Source: Anseranas semipalmata
Taxonomy: Eukaryota > Chordata > Aves > Anseriformes > Anseranatidae
Reading direction: 5' to 3'
DNA length: 64,000 bases
Assembly: GCA_013399115.1 (NCBI GenBank)
Contig: VXAA01002996.1
Coordinates: 732,045 to 796,044, forward strand
This document shows positions 52,701 through 64,000 of this stretch, in pieces; position 1 is the stretch's first letter, and each line of letters starts with the position of its first letter. The translations under genes were made by a program, and so were the position numbers. The notes beneath the pieces were generated by a model. It made no database searches and was not told the origin of the DNA. It saw only the letters and a program-made list of their open reading frames with translations.

Positions 52701-55700
52701 TGCATACAACCAGTAAACAAATTCAGCTCTATGAAAAAAGAACTACATCACCATTTAGTGGTTGCAATTTAGATTATTCTAGCGTGTAATACTTTAATTG
52801 TATAAAACAAAGCTGATGTCACAAACACAAAAGAACTTCTTGCAAAGCAAGCACCACAAGTAATTTTTATGCTGCCACTGATGGCTGACAAGTGATGAGC
52901 ACTTTGTTCGAATTTATGTACTTATGCATCTAAGGCAACAGGTGGCTTATAAAGAGAAAACAGAGAGGTTTTTAACTCTTCTTTAGCAAAGTTTTTATAA
53001 TATGTTTTATCAGAATGACTAAACATAATCTCCACAAATAAAAGCTCAACATACTAACTACAAAGACGAACTACGTCTCAGGGAAAATTATTCATTATTT
53101 TGATAAAACCAAGAAGTGAGGTAAGGTTCTGGACGCCATTGACTTGGGAGTTCTGCATACAGTTAGAAAGTTCCATAATTGCATAAAGCACTCAATATTT
53201 AAGCAGTACTTTGTTACATATAAATTACATCAATTTAAGACAACACATTTTATATTTTTTTTTGCTGTCTTTTCTATATCCATTTCAAACAATAGCTGAA
53301 TATTGCAACACAGTTGGGAGGAAATTTTTGCTTTCAGGTCTCTAAACCAACTGACAGAGCGATGTGTTTCAGTTGTTGCTTGATGTAGTTTTGGGCCAAG
53401 AGTAGCATTACAGAAATGTGTTGTTTTTTTCTAAATACTGCACAGTCCAATGAATAGTTTTGTTTTCTTTAAGTATGCAGACAGTTATAAAAAAAATACT
53501 CAAAAGATCTACGCTGCAGAATGCAGGATAATACTTCTCACCTGCATTTAATTCCAAAAGATTTCCAAGCAAAAAGGCACTATAAACACACATCTAATTG
53601 AGATTAAAATGTAAAAAATGAATCTTGGAGTGGTATCGACTGGTTCACTTATATTAAAAAAATGTGAAAGATAAATTGAGAAGGCAAAAATGCAATAAGC
53701 ATACCAAAACAATCTTTATATTCTGCCTTGTAATTAAACTATGAAATAACTGTCTGTTTTTGATTAAAACATTTTAGTGTTTGCTCTTTTGGATAGATTA
53801 AATTCATATACCAGGATATTAGTTTTTTTTTTTCTCTGCATGGCAATTTCACCATGCCATCCCTAACAATTAAGAAGTATGACACATCAATATTTCTGTT
53901 TTGTACACTACATATATATACCCACGATTTCTATGGTGAAGTTCACCAGATCAATCTTTCTGCTGTGTGACACTTCAGAACAGCGCAGAGCAGCTCAGCC
54001 CAGAGGCTGACTGCCTATCTTTCAGATTCCCTCTGCTTCTTTCCATATTCCCTCTGAAAGCAACAACCCCTCCCAGGTAGTGTACATTCCTGTAGCTACA
54101 CATTTCCGCCCTTTTGCAACTCTTTCACACACTTGGCTCCCCATTCCTACTGCTATTTAGTTTTGAGACATCAATTTTCACATCAAATTACCAAAGCTTG
54201 GTGCATAAAAATATTCAATAAGCCTCAAGGAACTGTTATCTCAGTAACAGCTATCTCAGTAAGTACTGAAATGCAAACCTATGCCCAAACATATTTTAAA
54301 AGTTTAACTAGTAAAGTGAGCTTGAGGTAGAGGAGCTTATCTGCCATTATCGTTATTGGAAGAAAAACCTGTCTGACAGTGCTTCGAGTCTTTTTGGGGA
54401 TGCAGGGGGGGCAAGGGAAGAGAAGAAGAAAGAGGGCAGAGAGAAAGGAAGAGGGGTGGTGTTTGATTTTACAAAGAAAGCCTTTTGAACTACCTTTAAC
54501 AGAGAACAAATTAACCATTTAATGCTTGAATTCTCAGAAAATAAATTCCGTACCTAAGGATAAACACTGAGGTTCTGAAGAATATTGTTGTATTCAACAA
54601 CAAGTGAACCCCCATTTTAACTGCAAAACTCAACATAACTAAAAGTAGCATTTCTGAGGTATTGCACAAAAACAGATTGTCACTTAAGGGTTACTAATTA
54701 ATTATTAATTAAGGCATTTTGTTAATTGCCTCCAGTCAATGCAACTTCAGGGTGTTATTTGAGGCTAGAGATTCCCTTTTGCATCAACATTAAAACAACA
54801 GCTTTCAAAGCTGTTCAAGCAACTACTGCTGACATCAACATCCACACTTAAATCCCGCCCAATGCTTGTTTTGTTCTTCCACATAGCATTACAGGATAAA
54901 AATATATCCTGAAATACATTAAGAAACAGCTGTGAGAGACCTGAAAGTGCAAGAGTGACAACTTCCAAAGAGGAAAAAGTAAAAAATAAAAATCAGACCA
55001 TCAGAATTGCTGCTGAGATGCCATGGAGAACTGATTAATAAAAAAAATCACTTGTAAACCCAAGCAGAAAAGTAAAACTTCATCCTTATCCAATGTGAAG
55101 TTGGACTTTATCAGAATGGAAGAGAAGTTTTGGAAAGAATACTGGAAAAATACCAACTATCTTCATTGAAGGCTCACCAGAAGTCAGCAGATTTTCACAT
55201 CAATACTTTGTCATTACAACAATAGCATAAAGGCACATCTGCAATCAAACCCTGTATCTCACTAACATCTCCAGAACACATTATAGTCATTAAAAGGTCA
55301 GTTTTCTGTAGACTCCAGTAGACAATATGCACAGTATTGAAAGAAAATGTCTCTAGACCTTGCAGACTTCAAGAAAAAAGGAAAAAAAGCATACAATTTG
55401 CAGCAGGTATTTCCTATGGCTGCCTTTTTACAGACATTTTTTCAACTCACCGTATCAGCTTAATGCTCCCTCAGCTAGAACAGCACGACTATTTGCTGGA
55501 TTACACTTTAAATCTGATTAGAAAAATGATCTATTTTTAAAATAACCCAGCAAGAATATGGTTATTTTTAAAACCAAATTGGCTCCCAAAGCCATTTTAC
55601 TGCATGGTTCTACAATCAGCTCCAACAGCACACAAGGAAGTGACAGCATATAGATGAGAGAAGGTGCTGGAGTACGGAGCTGCTAAAGCTACCAAAAGAC

Positions 55701-57224
55701 AGACTTAGCAAGTTGCGTAAGTTAGGCACAAAATGTAAACTGGGGAAGGGCAGGCACCTGTTTTTCTGGAATTGGCAATTTGTTCGTTGTGAAACCAGGA
55801 CTGCTCCAATACATAGCAATTCTGAAAGAAAACTGAAGCCGAGGTTTTTCTGAAAAAGGCTGCATATGAATTGGATTACTGCACAGAGATTTTGTTTTGA
55901 TACGACTCCTAAAGCAGTTCTTTTGGTAAGGGTAAATACACTGTTTGGCTTTGTAATGCGCAGTAACTGCTGCCAGTGACTTTGGGACCATGGGCAAAGA
56001 AAAAGGAAGCATTCCAAGTTGACACCACACAGGACCTCGGACAGATTTGCTTGACACACGGAAAAAGGAATTATATTTTAATTAAGACTTACAATTATAT
56101 ATCCCAACTAAGCCAGCAGTCCTGTTTTAGTTTGTCCAGGATAAGTAACATACAGCCAGAATAATAAGCCCAGAGCCAGCTTCTCCCAGGGCTTCATTTA
56201 GAGGATTTTCTCCACTGCTCAGTTCACAGCAGTATCACATTTCTACACCAGGGAAATACTGCCTTGACTTCAGCTACGTAAAAGATACAATATCAAGAAA
56301 AAAAACAAGATGAGCAAGTCAGAGAAGTTATGTACACAAGTGCAGCTGCCCGTAATAGAACGTGCATGGTAGCATTACAGGTAATATACAACACGTTGGG
56401 TATACTAATACAAGAAGTCCAGACAATTGGAAGAATTTAATTCACAGATTTCTGAGATCAAGACCCCCTACCAGAGTATAAACCATATTCAAAATAACTT
56501 GCAAGTATAAAGCTTATTTAAATGTAAATACAATGAACATATGTCCAATGATGTGTACATATTTGTTTTAGGAATATAAACTGAACACAAGCCCGTGACA
56601 CAGCAAAGTTCTTTTAAGTAAAATAAAACGGTCCAGCACAAAAGAGAGCTCACCACTACTCTTCACAAGCACTTCAAATATATTTTTCCCTTCTTCAGCT
56701 AGATTACTGCCATTCCAGACTTTTTTTTTTTTTTTAAACTTAAGAATCTTAGATTTTAGTACCTATTTGAGAAGATAAAACTTCACGGTAAATTGGTCTC
56801 TTGCCTCAAGGCACAGAGAACTACGCTGCTTGCAGATGTAGCAGGAGCTGATGCATTAGTTCCCCCCTCCTGGAGGCCACCACTCCCACAGATGACACAG
56901 CACGATCACTTTTGTGAGTGCTCCTTGTCTGTTTTACTGTGAAGCCACTTAATTTCGCATCAGCCTCAGCAACAATTAAACCAACTCATTTGATACTGAC
57001 ACACTGGCACACTCCCTTGCCATAGTGACAAGGGATAGCGATGAACAGCCCATGAGCTCTAACAAGTAACTGCTTCTGCTCCTCCCAAAGCCAACACAGG
57101 TCTATGCCCTCTGCTGGGTTAGGGAGCACGGCCATCCTTTCCTTCTGGGAAGCCTATGTACAAATTAGGAAACAGGGAAGTGCTTTCACAAGCCTATTGC
57201 AAAGTTCTAATGAAAGCTTCACTT

Positions 57225-57244
57225 AAAATAAATAAATAAATAAA
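57225..57244. repeat. (AAAT)n microsatellite
   Basis: About four to five AAAT units. Confidence 0.9.
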
Positions 57245-57936
57245 GCTGCTTCTTTTGAGAAAGCAACTTTCTGAATGTAAAGTTGTAACATTCCCAGTCT
57301 ACAGACCACTCACCATTCTGATACGATTGCTGCAGCTAATAAAGTGATGCTGATCGACATCCAGCCACTTGTCTTTTTCCATTCCCAAATTCTTACAAGG
57401 AATTCTTGATTTTAACTTTTCTGAGGTGGCATTCCTCCAACCAAAGGAACACAGGTTTTCACATTTCATATTATAGCAAGAAGAAAAAAAATACCACAGG
57501 ATTTCTACCTTCAAGCTTTCAAAAAAGTCTATGACAAAGAGAAGAAGAAATAATTTAGAAAATATTAAACTATCACTGTCTTAAAGCCAAGATAGCCTAC
57601 ACCATCAATAAAGATATCCACTCAAGGAGGTAACCATTTCAAAAACAGTCACCTGAACACACTCAAAACACTGTCACATCTTGAAAATTTCTTTAAAATG
57701 TTGCAGAGAAAAAAAATTAAGCGTCACCTGTATTGCCTAAATAGCAATTATACACTGCCATACGACACACAGAACTATAACAAAAGTAGTTGTAGGTCAA
57801 ATAATAGCAATGACTCAGTAAAGACAACCTGCCTGGTCTTTATTCTCGAGGGGGGGGTGTTACTGGTCAAGTACTTTATGACTCACAGAGCAGTATATTA
57901 GAATTTTTTCTATGTATTCTTTAGAATTGAGAGACT

Positions 57937-58007
57937 GCCCTTGTAGCTCAGTAGGTAGCTCTCCTGTTTCTGGCCTACGAGGTCATAGCTTTAAGTCCCT
58001 GCTGAGG
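57937..58007 (+). mobile_element. tRNA-derived relic (tRNA pseudogene or SINE head)
   Basis: This 71-bp segment has tRNA architecture. It starts GCCCTTG and then has an A-box-like TAGCTCAGTAGGTAG. An anticodon-arm-sized middle follows, then a degenerate B-box-like GCTTTAAGTCCC at the expected spacing. The 3' end (GCTGAGG) does not pair with the 5' GCCCTTG, so no acceptor stem forms, and the T-loop is decayed. A functional tRNA is therefore unlikely. It resembles tRNA-Lys-like heads of old amniote SINEs, but I cannot assign a family. Confidence 0.6.
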
Positions 58008-61000
58008 AAATTTAACAAGTTCCATCTATAAATAGAATGGCATTAGATGCTGTTACTCCAGCAAGGGTGGTAGCCTTTAGATAAGATTTTCTTTTTTTTT
58101 TTTAATGTTTTCATCTATTCTGATGAGAAGAAGAAATTGGACATAGAGAGGCACAATATATTAGGCTAAAGATGAATGGCAAAGTGGGCTCCAAAATCCT
58201 TTGTAACTTCAATTACCATCAGACTTACAATTCTAGCATTGTCAAACTGTAATAAAGACTAGAGAAGAACTTAAGCACAATAAATTTCCTTCTCAATGAG
58301 CATAAGTAATTAACTAAAATTACAGACTTTACCATACCTGAGACTGAAAAGAAACCTCCTAGGTACAGTACAATCAAAATCCAACTTGTGACATCAAGAG
58401 GCAATCTCAATGTAAAACAAACTTTGGATTTTTTGATAAGTAACAAACATTTGAATACTCACAGTTCTCACCTTACTTCTGAAGAAAGAATCTCTCTTTT
58501 AGAGACATTTATTTAATTATCAGGGATAAAATGGACACCACTCAGCAATGCATAAATTTTTGCTCCCTATACCCACATATTTGGGAGGCTTATTCAGCTC
58601 TCAAAGAATAGCAATTACTTGTGCCAAAGTCTAAGAATAAAGCCTATTCAAACTCTCACCTGAGTTTACTTGTGCTTTAAACCATAGTTAGCTGGCCTTA
58701 GAGCTTAAGGCTCGGGTGTCACTTTCACTCGGCCTGGTGACATAATTTACTGCTCAGCAAAGACAAAGGCTAACTCACTAGTGTTGACAGTTTTCCAGCA
58801 TCTTTTCCAGAGTCCTCACCCATGTGCCCAGGAAAGCAGATTCACTCTTCCATGGGAGACAAAGCAGGATAGCACATTACAAACAGTTCTGAGGTACAAA
58901 CAGTAAGCTTTCTTCATATTTGCACACCAAAAGGAAAGAAACACCAGTGATAAAACAGGAGGTGAGGGTGATTTTACAGTGTGACTTCCTAGATCTTAGA
59001 GAGAGACTAATATTAGGCTCAAGCAAGAGCAATGATAAACATCTTGCAAAATTCTTCTGCAATGGTTTAAGACATTCTTATCCTCTGCTATCCATCTTAA
59101 GCTTAAGAAGTTATTGACCTTCCCGTAGTAATTTTATTTGCCTAAGTGAAAATCCGGATTAGTTTGAACAGTTTTACACAGCCGGCCAAATTACAGCATC
59201 AACAGGGTCACAAAGGCCTGATCAGATTTAGATAGTGGTTGTTACACATGTGCTGAGTTTCTGCTTGCAGGTACAAAACCGCTGTAAGGACAGGAGAAAT
59301 CTAGCACTCTGTTGCTTCTGCTCATACCATCTATAGCAACAGAAGGTCTGGAGTAAAATAAAGCTAGTCAGCCTCTTGAAAAACTCTCCTCTCCTGCAAC
59401 ACAGTTTATTTTTTTATGACGAAAACCAGTGATAAGTAAATTTGTATGCATCCCTGGAAACATCTTTATTAGTTTTGTTCCCTTTTCATGGTGGTGGACT
59501 TAGTATCTGAATGCTGAGAGGTAAAATTCAAAGAAACGTAGCAAACAGCCTAATATGAATTACCCCTGTTATTTTTGGGGACCTGATATTCTAAAATTGA
59601 AACGTACAATGCAAATATGATCTTGCTAACAAAAATTACTTCAGTTTTGGCAATGATTTTGCTAAAGGGGAGTAGAGGAATGCCATTTTCACAAATATGT
59701 GTTTGAAAAGTCTCCTATCTGCTGCCTCACCGAGAATCAAAAATGTTGACAACATCTTACAAAAACATGAAAACAAGCATTAGTTAATGCAATAAAATGT
59801 TTCACATGGCAGCAACTGCAACTTTAATTTGAAAGCTATCACGATTTTTTTCTTGCTTTAATATACCAGAAGTCACTGAAAGATAATTCAAAGTTTAGCT
59901 AAACTGAACTACTCCAAATATTTTACTAACCATTTACTTATTCTAACAAATACTAAGAACTATTATCTACTCAATAGCATACAGAAATACATCTTGATTG
60001 TATAACACTAACACGTTTAACACGTGCAGGAATCTACTTTTAAACTTTGATAGCTTAGCAGTCAAACATTTGTACATGTAAGCAAGGAACCTTTTCTTTT
60101 TTTAACAGGTGTCAAATAGTTTTAGCAACAGAAAGCAAAAAAAAAGCATCTGAAAAGAAAATTGAAACAAAATGTGTTGAAAAAATTTAAGACAACTGTT
60201 TACATTATTTCAAGGTAAATTTTGACACATCATAAAGATAAGAAAACAGCTTCAGATAATAGAAGCGACACAGCCAAGCTCCAGCTGCATACACAAAGCC
60301 GCTATGATTCCCAATGCACAGAACATACATGCTGAAGAGCTGAGATGCAACTCATACTTTGCTCACTGAAATGCTAGAGCAATGGAGTGTGGCTAAGTGA
60401 TATCGTCATATGCATATCCTCTCTGTAACAGCAAACTTCCAGGAGCAGCAGGTATGATTTCTTAGAGAAGATAGAAAAAAATGCATCATGCCTCAAGTAT
60501 ATAAAGTTACAGAAAGATTAGCACCTTTATAGAGAAAATACACTTTTTTAATAGAAGGTAAAAAAAACCCGACCATTTTAGCTAAATACCGGTGTTAACA
60601 CCATTTCTATTTTTACAAGCAAAGCAAAGCACTGGAGTTATTACTTTGAGTTCCCAATAACCCTCATGATGATAAAAAAAAATAAAGCCAAGTCAACTTG
60701 ATTTTAAATCTAGAGCAAAAATCAGTATGAATATCACCAGACTCAGTTTTAAGTAGTGTTTGTATGGAATAAGAATAAACTACTTGCAATATGACTGATA
60801 CCTATAGAAGCTTTAAATGATGGTAAACTGGTTTACAAGTTATGTAAAACTGTGAATGAGGAAGAACCAGGGGGTGTACGAAATGTTTCCAGTTATAACA
60901 GACATAAAACCGGTGCAAAAGCAATTAAAGCTTTTCAGGAGCCAATTCACATTGGTCACACCAGCCACTTCTACAAGCCCTCAGCCGATGTTTACCCAGC

Positions 61001-61088
61001 TTCATGGCTCTCTCACTCTCCTCACAAAGAACGGCATTTCACGGACTACCAGTTACCAAACTCCCTGATATTTGGTTCCACAAAGGCC

Positions 61089-61258
61089 CTTTCAATTCCC
61101 GAAGCAGGTAGGGCGCGGATCAAACAAGTCCTTCGAAAGCAGTTGTCCCCTCCCGGCCCCATCCTGGCCCCAAAGGGACGGGGTGCCAGGCGCGGGCAGG
61201 CGGGCGAGCTGCAGCTCTTCAGCTCCCTCCCTGCATTGAGCGCTGCGCGTCCAGCCCC
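61089..61258. promoter_or_regulatory. GC-rich, CpG-containing patch
   Basis: About 170 bp of clearly elevated GC content with about 13 CpGs by eye, including GGCGCGGGCAGGCGGGCGAG, inside AT-rich intron. On the plus strand GAAGCAG|GTAGGG at its left side could act as a 5' splice site. It lies within a 160-codon plus-strand open frame (60852-61334) that matches no family I know. It could be a small CpG island or enhancer, or a local GC-rich fluctuation. Confidence 0.35.
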
Positions 61259-62056
61259 ACATTTTTTATGTATCAAAAAGAAGCGTTTCATAGAGAAGTA
61301 TTTTTACAGACGGATTTCCTTCCAATTTCTGTAACTTTGAAGAGAAAGACTGGATTTCATTAAAGAAACTAAAAATAAGAGAAGGATGTGGAACACATTT
61401 CCTAGAAAACTAGGACCCCTTGGTATCAGTGGGAAAAGAAACTCAAAAACATTAAGAGCTCTGGCTGCTTAACATCCAGAATACTCAAAACTTGACATGG
61501 AATTGTAGCAGGGACTAAATATTGACATCTTCCATTTCCTTACTGAAATATTATCTAAGAGTAATTTGTAGATCTGCACTTGTAACAAGGTTGCCACTTT
61601 TAATCCACCTTACAAAGAAAGTAATTTTCTACAAGTACCTGTGACTGATCTGCCATAAAAGTTGAAAGTAGTTAAAGCCATACAACTGGGGAAGAAACCC
61701 TATTACAACCTTCCAACAGCCTGCCTCATGCCACCATGAAAACGTTTCTGCCTCAGTTAAAACCATAAATCCACCTGAAACTTGGAAAACAGAACTGAGA
61801 GAGAAATGTTTCAAACCAATGAAAAGCTTTGTTCATCCTCTGAGTTAACTAGTCTAAAGCATGTGTCAGGTTATTATGGTACTAATGTTGTAAATACCAT
61901 TATTCAGGACAGAAAAAAAGAAATCTAAAATTAAAGCCCCCATTCACTCAGCCAATAATAAGTGAGTATATCTGTTTGAACAAAGGTTTTCATACTTGGA
62001 TTCAGCCAAAAATAAAACATAAGCCTATTCCCCCAAAGAAACTGGGATAACCACGG

Positions 62057-62079
62057 AAAAATAAAATAAAATAAAATAA
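62057..62079. repeat. (AAAAT)n microsatellite
   Basis: Four AAAAT units in an A-rich context. Confidence 0.9.
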
Positions 62080-62961
62080 GTTTTGAGATCAAATCGTTTA
62101 CCTCAAAGTAATTCATTTTCAGTATGAAATTCAGTATACAGCTCTATTCCATATAGGAAAACTTATTTGCCTTGTTTGCTGAGCTAAGAGAATCCACTTA
62201 AATATTGTTACTAATCATAAACAAAAATATAGCAGTACTCTCTAACACGTTACCTCGTTTTACTTATCCTATTACCCTACCATGTGTTGTTCTCACACTG
62301 TTGCTGCTTCGTTATATATATTTGAAGTGTAGTTTACACATAAAAACAAAATTTTCATAGAATTAATGAACACTACATCTCCAAGTGAAAGTAACAGTTT
62401 ATCTAGGATATGGAAATTTGAAGACTGAAAATTCATAACCATTTCAAGGTGGGGGTACTTTTCTTTTTTGAAATGAAATAAGGAAAGTTAAGAATTAGGC
62501 AAATAAATCTCATCTCTCTTTAGTTTTATGTTATGCAAGAAACAGTGTAGGTAAACACCACACACAACTCCCACAGTTTGAACAGAAATGTAATTATAAT
62601 TATTTTGAGAGTACTATAGCTGCAGCTCACCTACGTGCCCTGCGGTGGACAAAGTGATATGCAGCAATCTTCTTCAAAAACCTTCTCTTAGCACAGAATA
62701 AACATCAGTGAATCCTGTTATGGGAGCTAAAAACCACAAACAGACCTTTTGTCCTGAAGAAAGCAAAATTCAACATATTCTCAGTGAATAAAGAAAAAGA
62801 GGATCAAAACCATTAGCCTAGGACTATAAAATACCTTCAGTGAGATTCCAAAAGCTTGGCTCATTACACTCAAAAAGCTCTCCATTCCTAACTACCCACT
62901 TCCTTGCCTATCATTACCTTAATTAACACAACTTGAGCGAGATGCTTTTTGCAAAAACACC

Positions 62962-62991
62962 AATTGAACCCAGCCTAATTGAACCAAGCCT
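62962..62991. repeat. Tandem 15-bp duplication
   Basis: AATTGAACCCAGCCT is followed immediately by AATTGAACCAAGCCT, with one mismatch. A minor local duplication. Confidence 0.9.
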
Positions 62992-63133
62992 AGAAGAACA
63001 GCCAGACACACATCCCTGTAAGTTCTTGGGATCATCTGACAGAGCTACCTCTGATTATAGGCCAAGAACGGTGTTTTTTACTGTGTAAAATAACGGTTCA
63101 AGACAGCAATGAAGGTGCTCCATAAATTATCTT

Positions 63134-63173
63134 AATAAATCGGACATTGGCATTAAAAAAAAAAAAAAAAAAA
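63134..63173 (+). repeat. AATAAA followed by A19 (possible retrocopy tail)
   Basis: AATAAA at 63134-63139 is followed 15 bases later by 19 uninterrupted A residues (63155-63173). This is the layout of a polyadenylated RNA 3' end copied into the genome. The upstream few hundred bases have no protein similarity that I recognise, and I see no clear flanking target duplication, so a chance A run is equally possible. Confidence 0.35.
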
Positions 63174-64000
63174 CTAAATGGCCAAGCATCTTCAGTGTTG
63201 GACAATAACATGAAATCTCAAGTAATGGGAACTGGTAGACAGCAATAGTTTTAAAGCCTTTTTTTTGAAACAACAACAAAAACCAAAGCATTGTTTCCCA
63301 AGCAAGTCGAGCACGCATTTACTTTCACAGCAGCTGGAGTCAGTGATGCTGATTTCGTCTCTTCTGAAGCCAAGTTACTAGGACAATAAGCGAACAGGAA
63401 GTTTTGAGAAGATTCCCACTGGCATCGGAGCTACTGCAAATCACAGAACAGGAGAAGACCAACACCCTACTGTCTCACGCTGTAGTACCACAGTACACCG
63501 GTAGCTGTTCCGGCAGTCCACAGAGAACCAACACAGCAGGACACAATCAACACCTTTTCCTATTCTGTAACTAAATTAAAAGAAACAAAAACTCAGTGCA
63601 ACGACAATCCTCCTGAACGGGGTTCATCAATACAAAGACAAAATAACTCTACCCAGATCTGCATAAAAAGCTATTTATAAACATGGGATGTCTAGTTTTT
63701 CTTGTCAGGATTAACACATTTTTCCACACAATGAAAGTTATGTTTGCTACAAATTCGAGCACACACACACAAAAAAACATACTTTAATATACTCATGAAA
63801 GAAGAGATAACAAAAGAAACATGGCAACTTTAACAATATAACCTACCACTCTTTAAAACTTTTAAAATCAATTTATCTAGAGAAAGCCTAGGCTATCTGG
63901 GAGAAGCGAAACAATACCCAAAGAAAGCAGCCTCTGCAGCCTCCTCTCCTCTCGCTGTCCTCCCTGACTCCACGGCTGGGTAAGGACACATTTCAGATCT

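Larger units (their letters stand above)
29640..64000 (-). other. OLA1: OLA1 upstream intron, right edge outside the window
   Basis: Sequence 5' of the first visible OLA1 exon. The split Arg codon at 29639 requires another coding exon upstream. I searched by eye for minus-strand sequence for the P-loop (GLPNVGKS), the VDIAGLVKGAH region and HISACDGIFHL, and found none. The intron therefore appears to run past the right edge, unless an exon sits in the gap at 47034-47323. It contains a foldback, three GC-rich patches, a tRNA-like relic, several microsatellites and many A/T runs, listed separately. Elsewhere I see only AT-rich noncoding sequence. Confidence 0.75.

Noticed and set aside
55616..56059. 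147-codon minus-strand open frame
   Set aside because: Composition is low in charged residues and rich in L, S, F and C, typical of chance frames. No domain, splice signals or promoter.
57937..58007. Functional tRNA gene
   Set aside because: The acceptor stem does not pair and the B box and T loop are degenerate; kept only as a relic.
1..64000. Remaining OLA1 exons (P-loop, Switch II, TGS domain)
   Set aside because: Searched by eye for the reverse complements of the diagnostic motifs on both sides of the visible exons; none found. A tool-based translated search could still reveal one.
1..64000. Prokaryotic-type systems, CRISPR arrays, endogenous retrovirus genes
   Set aside because: No spaced direct repeats, operon-like frames or retroviral landmarks seen; the sequence is bird intron.

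Overview
This is a stretch of vertebrate nuclear DNA, almost certainly from a bird. It is AT-rich and has almost no coding sequence. It carries 5'-truncated CR1 LINEs, the dominant avian retrotransposon family, two of which end in or near the typical ATTCTRTG-type 3' tail. It also holds an older, amniote-wide type of CR1 fossil. I cannot name the species from the sequence. There are two runs of N (518-552 and 47034-47323), so this is a draft assembly.

The only gene I can prove is OLA1 (Obg-like ATPase 1), read on the minus strand. Three consecutive internal coding exons are present: 29464-29639, 15701-15781 and 15334-15431. In human numbering they encode about residues 126-183, 184-210 and 211-242, plus split codons at both outer ends. 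All have canonical GT/AG splice sites and phases that join without a shift. They cover the end of the G domain's first half, the helical insertion, and the altered G4 nucleotide-specificity motif N-L-S-E. The 5' exons (P-loop, Switch II) should lie above 29639 and the 3' exons (rest of the G domain, TGS domain) below 15334. I looked for both by motif and did not find them, so they probably lie outside the window, or for one exon inside the 290-base gap.

Layout from low to high coordinate: 1-15333 is the intron downstream of the third exon, with an ancient CR1 fossil at 11125-11540. Next come two exons separated by a 269-bp intron (15432-15700). A 13.7-kb intron (15782-29463) follows, holding a 65-bp tandem duplication and two CR1 copies in opposite orientation, then a 105-bp tandem duplication. 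After the first visible exon, 29640-64000 is upstream intron. It contains a foldback element (37619-37749), three isolated GC-rich patches (about 45.6, 49.6 and 61.2 kb) and a tRNA-derived relic (57937-58007). The 49.6-kb patch is a true CpG island ending in a near-ideal minus-strand 5' splice site. It is the best candidate for something unannotated: an internal promoter and first exon that could feed a shorter OLA1 transcript or a noncoding RNA.

Nothing here resembles a prokaryotic operon, CRISPR array, phage or defence system. Most open frames are short chance frames in intron. The points worth following up are the CpG island, the foldback, the tRNA-like relic and the loss of the alternative start methionine recalled for human OLA1.
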